Assembly: GCA_947396885.1 (NCBI GenBank)
Contig: OX377204.1
Span: forward strand, 21,831,706-21,895,705
From: Heligmosomoides polygyrus polygyrus
Lineage: Eukaryota > Nematoda > Chromadorea > Rhabditida > Heligmosomidae
DNA: 64,000 nt
Direction of reading: 5' to 3'
Shown: in pieces, positions 26,801-38,922 of the stretch
Numbering within the stretch: the stretch's first letter is position 1
Layout of the letters: each line of letters opens with the position of its first letter
The notes under the pieces: model-generated
The model's database searches: none
What the model was told of the DNA's origin: nothing
What the model saw: only the letters and a program-made list of their open reading frames with translations
Position numbers and translations under genes: made by a program

Positions 26801-29800
26801 AATGCGTGGCTCACTCCGAAGGGTGTGATGAAGCTAATGCTTGCGATTTCAGCGTCTACAAGAGACCGCCAATGTGCTACGTGCTGCTGGTATTTGTTGT
26901 TAGTTGCCAGTTGGCCGCTCCCCAACCTACTTATTGCTGTGCAGATGTGGGAGCAGAGTGCGCGGCGATGAGCGACGGCCGCCGACGGGGCTGGCTGGCC
27001 GAGGTTACTGCGTAGTCGTCATTCCCCTCGAGTAATACGCACACACATCAAACATCCGACAGATATCATGATGAAAGTCGATTCGGCTGCGCGAAGGCAG
27101 CCCGCTTACGCTCGCATGTCCGTCGAATGGATTCCCGAAGTTCCGATGCCGAAGGACATACGGTGAAATCACTCCCCGTCCGGAGCGTCGAGTCGGACGC
27201 ACCAGAGCTGGCCGAAGCCGCGCGCTCTTCCATCAAAGGCGCTTTCGTCGTCATCGCGAAACACCGGCAGCTGTCATTCTGCGGATGAACATCGGAAGCG
27301 GAAAAACTGCTCAACTGGGTGGGCCTCTGGTGCGCCGTTACCAGCCCATTCGACCGGGTTAGGTGCTCGTTTTCCCCACAGACACAGCAACCCGCTACCG
27401 TAATGTAGTATTCAATTCTTCCTATAGGGGCACCTGTCAAGGAAAGCTTCTGCCTCTACCATTAGGAGACATCCAGACAGGGTTGGGTGAAAATATTCAA
27501 AGCGACTTAGAAAGAATGTCTCTGGACCATCAATGAGCCTTCCCCGTTTCTCTGTGACCTGACCTAGGTCTGTAACACGGTCTGAACTGAGCAGTTCTTA
27601 AACAAACAACAGCCTCCAAATACAATCAGGCACACCCTAAAGTATCGACTGCCTAGCTTGCGGTCTCCTCAACCATCCACGTCTGTGAATCCACCTAAGG
27701 TCGGGTTTTGCAGTCGATATCTCGTATTTGCTGAGTAGTATTCCGTAGGCTTTCGCGTAAAACTTCGTCGAGGGATTTGGGCGTTCAAATTCGTGAATAA
27801 TCTATCTCATTTAGACCCTTGAAGAAGGCGATTTTGCCGGAATTTCGGCCAATACAAGTATTCATCAACCTCGCGTGGAAAAGTAAACCTTAACAATCAA
27901 TATTTAATGAGCATTAACGGACGCATGTTCGCGTGTAGCGCAGTCGGAGGAAGGCGCGACTGCCGCGTGCACCCAGGTTCCTGGTTCGGATTTCTCACCC
28001 AGGCCAACCAAACCTTCCATCCCTCCGGGGTCGGTGAATTGGTACCAGACTCGTCTATTAAGGATAGAGCGCTGACTTGTTCATCGGCTGGCCACCGCAA
28101 GTCATTGTATGGCCAAATACGCATTCATGTAGCCTCCACGACATTCCGCAGAAGTAGAATGCGCTGGCGCATCACAGAAGGGATTGAGTAACGCCGTCCT
28201 TTATCCTTTATCCCTTAATGGACGCTTATTGCATTTCATCGTCAAATTCGACACTTTTCGAACCGAATTTCACACGCTTCAAATCAAATTGGACACTATT
28301 CTAAACAAGGTTGACAGTTGTGAATCAAAATTGAACACCTTCCATAGCAAAGCGAGCGTGTTCCAGATTAAACTAGAGACTCTTCGAGCAGGTTATAGTA
28401 ATTTCTTGTATAAGAAAATCTAATATAATTACTACAGTTTATAACTACTACTACCAATTTCAATTCGTCTTCACCAAAAAGCGAATATTTTGTTTAAAAT
28501 TCGATACATTTTTGTTGCCCAAGAAGGAGAATGGCTTATAGTTTATTTAAAGGCTTATAAAGTTAGCAATTTTCACTATCAAAAGAAGAGATTGCGCCAT
28601 GCACTCATCCAAGACGTCGCGAATTTCCTTTAACAGATAGCAAAACAGTTGCTTGCGTGGGATGAGACACTTGTCGACAAGACTGCAAAAGAAGTTATAG
28701 AATGACCTCATATCCTCACATGCTGTTTAAAGCAGGCACCTTTAACTGTTAACCCAAATGAAAGTCGTGACGAGGTGGGTGAGTGCATGGCGCAATCTCC
28801 TCCTTTAATGCACAATGAAGCTGTTGAATCAAAGCAAATAGGTTTTAAACCACTATTTTCATTGAAAAAGTAATTTCTTTGAATAAAACTATTTATAGAC
28901 GAGTGGCAGCGCTGTCGAAAGCGTCGGTCATCGCGCGCACCCGATCCCAAATTCGTGGTTTGCATAACCCGTGCGACCAACCGACATTCCGTAACTTCGG
29001 GGTAGGTGAACTGCTAACAGATTTGTCTGGAAAGGACAAAAGACTGAATTCTGCATTCACTGGTTTTGGCCTAACCACTGTTTTGGCCAAACACGGATTG
29101 AAATCGCCTCCACCATTTCGTGTAAAAGTATGTAGATTATGTGGCGCATCCCACGAAAGATTTGCTAACGCTGCCCTTTGTCTTCATAAAATTTTAAACA
29201 GTTTGTTCGCTATTTAGACCAGGTGAATTAAAATTTTCAAAGAAATCGTACCAAATCCCCTTGGACAAAAATTAACATTCTAATTTTAAACCTTTTAAAA
29301 TTAACCTTTTCATCCTCTTTTTCTGGTTCAATTTAAAACATGAGTTAATTTTTAAAAAAACTTCAGCTTGCCTTAAAAATGTCCGATTTGGCTTGAAAAT
29401 TGTAAAGATGTGGCTACCCAAGAGCAGTTGAAAACAATGAGCCGGAACTATTATACGTAATTGGGAGGGTCTAAAAAATGGTCAGTAGCGCTTGTAGTTA
29501 TTTCCTAAAGGCATTTGACCCGAGCGCAGTCGGAGGAGGCGCCTGCTGTCGCCTGCACCCGATACTAGGTTCATGGTTCGGATTTCCCGCCCAGGCCAAC
29601 CAAGCCTTCCATCCCTCTGGGGTCGGTGAATCGGTACCAGATGTGGCTAGGAAGGAGAAAGCGCTAACTTGTTCATCGGCTGGCCACCGCAAGTCATTGT
29701 ATGGCCAAATACGCATTCTCAACTCGCCTCCATGACATCCCGTAGAAGTAGAATGCGTGGCGCATCCAAAAAGGATTAAATAACGCCGTCCTTTTTCCTT

Positions 29801-32800
29801 TATCCTTTTATTTGATCTGACACCTAATCGAGTAATTTGAAGCCAACATTCTTTCAAACCCGTTCAAAGGATTCTGCCAGTAATGCCATTTGTGAAAAGC
29901 CCCGGACCCTGGGATGATTTAGATAGGAGCAGCTATAACAAGAAGGATCTTCAGTTGTCCCAACCACTAATTTATCTTCAGATCTCACCTCGGATTTCCG
30001 AATCAAATAGCACATAACATCAGAATTCTGATCAACATCAGTTATCTTGATTATAGGAAAATGCGATCTGGTGAACATCACCCCAACCTGAGTCGCCCTA
30101 AGATCCGCGCTTTTCAAAAATCCTATTGTTTGCACAATCCTTTTAACAATGGTTTGAAAAAAATAATGGATCCGTCTTATTCGAAGCAGCATCGGAGCCT
30201 AAACTAATTCACTGACTGATCAGCCTTCAAATTCATATTACGGTAAGAAGTAATGAGTGGCACTAGAACTGTCCATTCGTCCGCTCGTACTGCTAACGAA
30301 AGAACGATTATAGGATCGAAGGTACTAAGGCGCCAAACATGCGAAAGGTTAAGACAACTGCGCAACAACCTACTCAAGTACGCCTATCTTTCTTCTGATT
30401 CGCATAAAACACTGAGATAAGCTTCTAATTGAAGAAAGATATAAAGAAGTAAAAATTATGTGCATTATTTTTGCAAAAAATGTTGCCCGATAGCAAGTGG
30501 GACAGAGAAATAACAGCCAAGAAATAAGCATAAAAGAAAAACTAAAAAAAGTCGATTAAAAATAGCACGAATAAAGTGGCAAAAATTCTTTTTTGAAAAG
30601 TTCAAAAAATTAAAATACCACAACAGAAGCCGACTGCGCTTCTCATGAAAGCAACAAAAAGATGCCTAAGGTCAGCTTCACGCGATAGAAAGCTCGCAAC
30701 AAAACCAATGGGGACGCACCTAGCATGATGACCAGGATGAACATCACGGAGACCCGTCGTTCATGATGCGGAAGCTCCTGCTCGATGTCCTCGGCCTGCG
30801 CTCGGGTGTCTTCGGACGGCGCGCCGGCTTCTGAGTTTTGCGTGTGAATCTCGGAGATGTCTGAAGTAGTCGACTAGAATGTGAGGCCAGGTTTTACATG
30901 GATTCACAGAAATCTTGAGAAAGCTGAAATGAAAGAAACGAAGCGGATGGTGGCCAGGTAAAGTTGGCGGCCTAACGGAGATGTTACGTGAAAGTTTCCC
31001 CCCCCCCCCCCCCCAACCCTCCCTCCGTGGGTAATGTAAAGCGCTTGCAGACCATAAAATGGTGCAATCCAATGGTGGAGGCAAAGTTCTGGGAGTTCAA
31101 ACTTTTGTTAAAATAGTTGAAACGATTTTTTAAAAAATTTTTCGTTAAATTTTCGGTAAATCATTAAATTTCGTTAAAAGATTTAAATAGCTGAGACCTA
31201 TTCTTATAAATGAAAAAATCAGGGAAAACGTTTTATGCTCGAGTTTCAACGAGCCAGCAACTAAGGTTCACCCAACGCTTGCGGTGCAGCGAAGATATGA
31301 AAAATAGCATGAAAACAAAGGTAAGAAAGGATTCGTGCGTTGTGCCTGAGGGAGCAAACCCCCAGGTCAAACTCAAACAGATTGGCATTGGAGCGCGATA
31401 TCTTCTCGTCATTTACGGCTGTGCTAGAACGGCTTGTTTTCGCTTGTTTTCGCTCACCTCTTCGGGAGCAGTCTTAATTGGGAGGGTGAGACCTGCAACA
31501 TTAGTGAAGACTAAGAGGAAAAATGGTAAACTTTTTGAGAAAAACGCCCGTTAAAAATTCCGTTAAATTTCCAAAAATTTCCGTTAAGTCGTTTAAATTC
31601 GTTAAATCGTTAGCCGTCAAATGTGGAGCCCTGGTGCGATCCTCTCCACACCACCTTAACTGTGTGTCGACCGACAAACATACAACATATTGCAGCCTAT
31701 TTTTCTCGCTCCTTTGAGATTCTTAAGCACTGGAAGTAAAGCTCAACGCAACCATTGTACTCGTTCGGAGATTACCCCTCGATCTGAACGCGCGGAACAC
31801 CTCGTCCCGCGCAGTCGACGCCACTGTGGGGTGTGAAAGCGCGCTTCCTCGCCAAAATCTGACCGATTCCATTGCACGGGGTGGGTATTCATACGTAACA
31901 TCTCTAACGAATCCAAATTGACCACATTTTTCTAGTTGCTCGAAACATAATGAATGAACGCCACAAAAAGAGCAACAGTTATGAGAACGATGTTTAGCTG
32001 AAACCGAAACTTGCGCTAGGTCCGGAACTCGCGTCCTTTGCTTTTTGAGCAGGATGCAAGCCCATTACACCATCATCAGTCCTGATTGGACGGACGCAAC
32101 ATCCACGACATCTTCGGAGCAGTGGCTATCAGTACCAATGCCTGATATCGGTAACCACAGCTATCACCGAGGACTAGCTACCATTCAGTATTGTAAACGA
32201 CCAGTATGCTGCCAGGAGAGAAGAGCGTGCGGGTTTGAGACCGGCCTAGCGCAAAGGTTTCGATCACAACTAAACCTTCTTGCAACAGTTGATAACCTCT
32301 ATAACGGCGCTTTAGACGTAAGAAAACTGTAAAACATCATTTTCAAGCTACAGAGTTAGTAAAGCGCGTCGGGATGGGCCATGCATTCAACAATCCAGTG
32401 TTATCGTGAAGAAACACCGTGTAAGCAAGTTTCGTGGCGGCCCAAGCAAAAAATCAGGAAGCCGTCTATCTGAGGGGATCAAACCCAGCACAAAAGCGGT
32501 CTGGAAGTCTTAAGCTGAAGCCGCTCTAAATCACTTAAAAGGCAGAAAGAATAAAAAATTCAAAATGTTGAAAAGAAGGACAGTACCGTACTCACCCTCG
32601 AAGGTGCCCGCATCCGAATGATTGTCGTGGGTTTTCCGCGATCGTCGAACCGTACCGTACATATGTCGCTGCTTTTGAAGCAATTCGATCGTCGGCATCT
32701 TCAAAGGGAATTTAGGTCTTATTTAAGAAATCGTTCGGCTACATTTTGAGAGGAAAAGGGCGTCGTCAAAATGCAAAAGAAAAACTCAAATTGTTCAATG

Positions 32801-35800
32801 TTGGGGAGCCTGGTTAAAAATTCTGCTAAATATAGTCGGCAATTAAGGGTGGTTTGAAAAGGAGGTCAATTAGCACTACGGTATCAATACCGTATCACCA
32901 CGCGTCAGGCTCACCTGTATTTGCTTCTGCTTTTTTCGCATTCGACAACACAGACACTTAATGCATTTCCAACACTGAGCGTAGCACGAGTCCATAAAGT
33001 TCCGATATGTATTATGTACCCAAATAATACCTCCTGAAATCGATCGATTATTGATTAGCTGCACGTAGGCGCGTATATTTTCTTCTGTTAAAATTAGTTT
33101 GGATTACTTCCCCCATGATGCGAGTATGCATCATCTTCACTTTAAATCGGAGAATTTTCTGGAATCTGGACACTGGAATTTGGCACCTTTAGAAATAATA
33201 TGGTTATTTTGCGAGGAAGATCATACGTGTCTAAAGCTTAAATTACGTTGATTAGCCAAGATAAATTATTATATTTAAATAAATTTTTTATTTTTTATTT
33301 TTAAATTCAACTTCGCAGAGTGTATTAAGGAGAAAATAACTGCACTATTCCAATAAAAACAAAATTCTCATCATTATGCATCAAACAACATTTCCAGGTT
33401 GATACTAACAACCTGGAAACGTTGTTTGATGAACAATGATGAGGATTTGGTGGTGATGGTGGTGAAGAACAATGAATCCAATCCACTGGTGTGTTATAGG
33501 GGAGACTGCGCCGTGTATCCGTTCTACACATTGCGCTGTCTACTAGAGTTATAGCATACTTTCTGTCTATGTACATGCGCACAAATCTAGAGAAAGCAAG
33601 AGCGATTCATTCTGTGATGGTGTATTCCTTATATTGTCGCGCATTTCTCCATGTAAACAACACTTACAGTATCAATCAGATAAACATTACAGTGTTCTGG
33701 ACAAGTGCTCGGCACAATCTCTTCACAAAAGGTACTCATCGGAGCTTAAGTCTTAAGTCGGAGCTCTTTAAAGTGCAATTAAACACTGATTTTATCCAAA
33801 AAGAATAAAAATGTTGAGCTCCTTCCAAAAGGTAAAGATTTCCTCTTAAGAGATGCTGCATTGAATTTTTTTTTGATACTTTATTTGAGACGAGTGTTTA
33901 TCGCCAATTTTCTTAAAACTAAAGAATATTCTAACCCTTTTTATTATAGTATTTCATAGACAAAAAACATTTGTATAACCTATTTTTACGCCCGGGCGTG
34001 TGTAACGCAGTTGGAGGAGGCGCTACTGTCGCGTGCACCCGATACCAGGTTCCTGGTTCGGATTTCCCGCCTAGGCCAACCAAGCCCTCCATTCCTCCGG
34101 GGTCGGTAAATTGGTACCAGACTTGTCTGGGAAGGATAAAGCGCTGACTTGATCATCGGCTGGCCACCGCAAGTCATCGTATGGCCAAACACGCATTCAT
34201 GTCGCCTCCACGACATCCCGTAGAAGAAGAATGCGTGGCGCATCCCAAAAGGGATTGAGTAACGCCGTCCTTTATCTTTATCCTTTATTTTTACTTGAAA
34301 GTATACGGTTTATAATAGAAAGTGTTCAGTTCAATGTGAGGATGTAAACAGTTTTCACATTAAGCTCGGAAATCCATAAAAGGCAAAACATTGATTGTTA
34401 AATCTGCAGTTGTTTTAGTCGCGCGTACGGTTTGAGCTAATTCTAAAGCAGTGTAGCAAGCGAACTTCGTGAGCTTTGTTTCGGAAGAAGGGCTGTCCCA
34501 AGCGCTTGTCTAGCACGTCACAATCTTTGCCTGATCACTACTACCTGATTGCCAAAAAAATTTCGCGCTTTCTGCGATTTTTTTCGCAGAATCCAAAATT
34601 TGTACAGGGGCCGTATGCTCGTGCTCCCCCGTTGGGGGAGAATCAATCAATATCAGCAGATCTCATCACACCCCGATCCCCCATCGGGGGAGACTCGAGG
34701 TAGACGAGCATACGGCCCCAGAAACCAACATTGATGACTTTTCTGTTATGAACGAAATAAAATTGGAGAATTGGACTTCTAAATTGTGCTAAGCCGGCCC
34801 TGAGGTTTCACATGTATTATGAGGTGGAGAAACGTACGTAGCTTACGATTGAATCCAAAACTAAAGGAATGGCATTGATCTTCAGCAGGATTGGGGCTGA
34901 TTCAGACCAGCGTAATTATTCTGATTTATGTTGTCGATGTATGCCTCGTAGGATGGAATGGAGCATAATGTTTAGGTAGCCAGCTTAGAAAGTAGAGAAC
35001 TGAAAAGTGATTTTGTAATGATTTTCAAGCCTCTTACTTGTTCAGATTTTTTAATATCACGTACTAGATTTGGTGTTTTAAAACGAAATACCTTGTTTGC
35101 TAAATATGGTTCTTCTGTCACATACTATATCAGTACTCATCGAATTGATAGATATTAATGAAAGACTTAATTAAAACAAAATGTAAAATTTAATAAAATT
35201 CTATTGTTATTAATTTGGTAGACAGTGTCCGTCTCAGATATGGCGTCATGCAAAATTGCCACTCCCTGTAAACGAATCCTAATCAGGAGGCTACATGCTC
35301 AGGGCAGGCGCACTTTCGCCTTTCGGATGACGGCCGTCATCGAAGCAAAAAGCGCCGTGCAAAAAATGTCGGCGAAAAAAATGGGTGATGTGGTATCATG
35401 ATTGAGGCGAATCGATGTGGGCACTGCTTCGAGAGTGCTTGATGTCAGAGAATTTTCAATGCGGCTATGGGCTTACTGCTGTCGCTAAGAAGTTGTTAAA
35501 AAAGTATTGTGTGGGAAAGCGAACGTGTGAAAGAGAAGTGAGAAAGAAAGAGAAAGGAAAAGAGTGGAAAACAGAACTTGTTTTGATCTTATGGTTAGAT
35601 GCGACTGCTTGCAATTACAGCGTGCCTCGCCTAAATCTTTAGTGTAAAGGGAAAATGGTAGCTATCAATAAAAGTAAAAGAAAAGAAAATCTACAAAAAG
35701 AAGCAGCAGCAATGAACACAAATTTAGGATCATTCAAACGACAATGCACAGCTCTCTATAAAAGTGAGTCGTAAAGTCGATAACGATCCATATCACCAAC

Positions 35801-38800
35801 CTGACAAAAACCGTCCCATATCGGCAATGGTCACTAGAATAAGAGGTATGCCGAATAAGGCGTAGAAAATTATCGCTATTCGTCCAGCGTTTGTCCGTGG
35901 AACGATATGACCGTACCCTAAATAGTAATCAATATCAATCAGTATAGCAGTGGGAGCAGCACGGTTAGTTTACAGCAATATTTTTTAACGATGAGGAAAA
36001 CGCTGGGCGTTCAACAATCCATTTCTGGGATGCGCTATGCATTCTACTTCTACGGAATGTCAATAAATGTGCCATAAATCAATATCTCATCTTCTCAAAA
36101 GGGCGCATGGTGGCGTAGACGCGTGCTACGCCGGCTGTCATCTGCACCCCGAATCGAGGCTCCTGATTGGGGTTTCGACATTCGACCAGGCCAAGCAAGC
36201 CTTCAATCTTCTGCGGTCATTGAATTGGCGCTGAAGTTGTCTGGTAAGCCAAAAACTCTGATTTATCCATCCCAAATCGTTTCAAATCATGCACTCAAAC
36301 TGCCTCAGCGACACTCTGTAGAAGTAGAATGCGCGGCGCACCCCAGGAGTGGTGTGAACGAAGGCGTCCATTATCCCTTATTCTTCCCGACAACACTGCT
36401 ACAGGGTCATCGGTAGCTCGCTTTTTGAACTCTTCTCTGCAGATGCTCTGAGCTTGCCGTAGTCAATAGGTCATTCTGGTCTATGGAGGTTCTTCGCCGA
36501 CGGTTCTCCATTTCAGTGTGAGAAGAAGTGTTTCGGCGTCACAGTTACGTCATGCAACGCTTTCTCGCACTTTACCGCCGTCATCATCACCGACGTCTAA
36601 ATCCCGACGGATCGTTGGCCCATCGGGAGCACTTCACTGTGATGTCATCTGCGTGCTTCCGAAACTCATTCGCCGGTGTAAGTAACGGGCCGGCGAAAAA
36701 CGGCGGCGGTTTACTTGCCATTGTCTACATTCGCTGTTCTTTTTCTAACGATTGCCACAGCTCTTCCATCAGAATCTGGCGCTGGAGCCAATCAGGCGAA
36801 ATCCAGAAAAGCGACGATAGTAGCTCAGCCAACTCTCGGTAACGTTATTAGCAAGAAAATACTGCACATTTGCTCAGAGTCAGTCATGCCGTGAACAGAT
36901 GTCAGGCTAGAAATTCATTCTTTCCTCAAGTCTATTGGATCTATCATCTTGTATAGATACGATTTTTCCTGAGCATGTTAATGGCTTTGTGTCAAGTTGA
37001 CCTCTTTTCGATTACTGTTGTGCGTGTTCTGTTGATTTTTCGTTGTATCTTGGAACAAGGGGAGCGTGAAAGGCAATGGGAGGAGCCGCTTGCTGTCGCG
37101 GGCATCCGATTCCAGGCTCCTGGTTCAGATTTCCTGCCGACGGCAACGAAGCACATCATCCCTCCGAAATTAGTGAATTGGTACCAGACTTCTCTGGGAA
37201 CGATGAAGCGCTGACTTGTTCATCGGTTGGCCACCGCAAGTCATTGTATGGCCAAGTACGCATTCATATCGCCTCCACGACATCCCGTAGATGTAGAATG
37301 CGCTGGCGCATCCCAGAAGGGATTGAGTAACGCCGTCCTTTATCCTTTATCCTTATCCTGGTTTCTAACGAGGAGACATATGTTCAGCTGCTTCAGGTTC
37401 CAGCTGATCCTGCGCCATCGACGGAAGCAAAGGCGGACATATGGACTGCCGACGACTAGTGTTTCCCCTTGAGGGCATTACTCGAACCATGTTTTTAGGG
37501 ATGCGCCCTGCCTTCAACATTGAGACAATAGACATCTTGGAATTCATCCTGGTCGGGGTTGGGGAGACAGACTTAAGGTGTCGGCTATGCATTTCATCCC
37601 ACGTCATACATCCACATCCCCTGAATTAGAATAAAATCCTCGCACCATGGAGCGGATACTGAGAGTCTCGTAAAAACTCAGGGAATGGATTGGAGACACG
37701 AATCATTATGTGCCACTCCGATTGGGGTAGATGCATATCTTGAATGAGCCAGTAAGCCAGTTCTATGCCTCGTCAGACAAGCTTGTGAGGTCTTCCGTCA
37801 CATACCGTCTTCCGCCATAGAAGGCACGGTCAGTCAGGACACAGAAGTGAACCAGAATCGATTCGAGCAGAGCCTCCTTTCACCATATTAGGCGCGTGAA
37901 TAGCAAACAAATTGCCGTATTTGGCAAAAATCACGGAGTTGCCCAAGTCTCTGCTTCTTGAGTCTTCCGAAACTAGTCCTTGGTTCTGAGCCGCATCCGC
38001 ATGAATCTCTGAGCAGAGGCGGATCTCGTTGTCGAGATAACCGAAGCACTCCCCTGACAGATGGAGGATCATTCACTAAATGTGCTTGTTTACAGCCGCC
38101 AAATCGGCGTTTATGATGCGGGAACTCGCGGTGCTCGGCGGCGGATTACCCGTTTTTGATGCGCCACACGATGATCCTCCACCCATATGGACAGCGTCGT
38201 CGGTTCGTGCCGCTTCTCGCTATGCACTCGCTCACCCCACACAGAACTACGCTAATTCCCCATGGGATCCGCCGCGCTTCTCACACGCACTTCGACACCA
38301 GCGGCCACGCCCTGTGGTGCTGTTGCCGCCGTCAAAAAACAGAATACGCAGCGATGACGCACAATCAGCGCATCGGACTCCACGATATCCGACGAAAAAC
38401 CTCGGCTGGAGACGGGAAGAAAATCGATATATTGATCTTGAAAGAAGCAAAACGGTCACAAGATGGATACATCGATTGATAAAACGCACCGATAGTCGTA
38501 ATGGCAGTCCAGGAGAAGAATATACTCGAACCGAAAGACCACTTGTAGGGACCGGTGCCGGTGATCACGTCTTCCGGTGTCATATAATTCCTAGTGTAGT
38601 CGATGAACACGTCACGGATAATGTCGTCCATGCTGAAAAATCGATATATTGATTGATCAATAAGAAATATTGGCACTAGTCGCTTATACCATCAAAACAC
38701 TGGAAAGATGAGAAAAAAACGAAATTCCATCGCATAACCTTTATTTTGTTAACTTCTGTGAGTTAGCTGAACTTGTTCAAGTTTGTTGTGCTTGTTATGT

Positions 38801-38867
38801 TATGTTATGTTATGTTATGTTGTGCTTCTTGTTGGCCTGTTTTATAAGCGCACTTAAGGTGCAGTTA

Positions 38868-38922
<55 letters not shown>

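Noticed and set aside
32596..32698. Reading exon G in the frame DADDRIASKAATYV, joined directly to exon E
   Set aside because: Exon F fits between them with matching phases and typical sequence. The frame MPTIELLQKQ then agrees with exon H.
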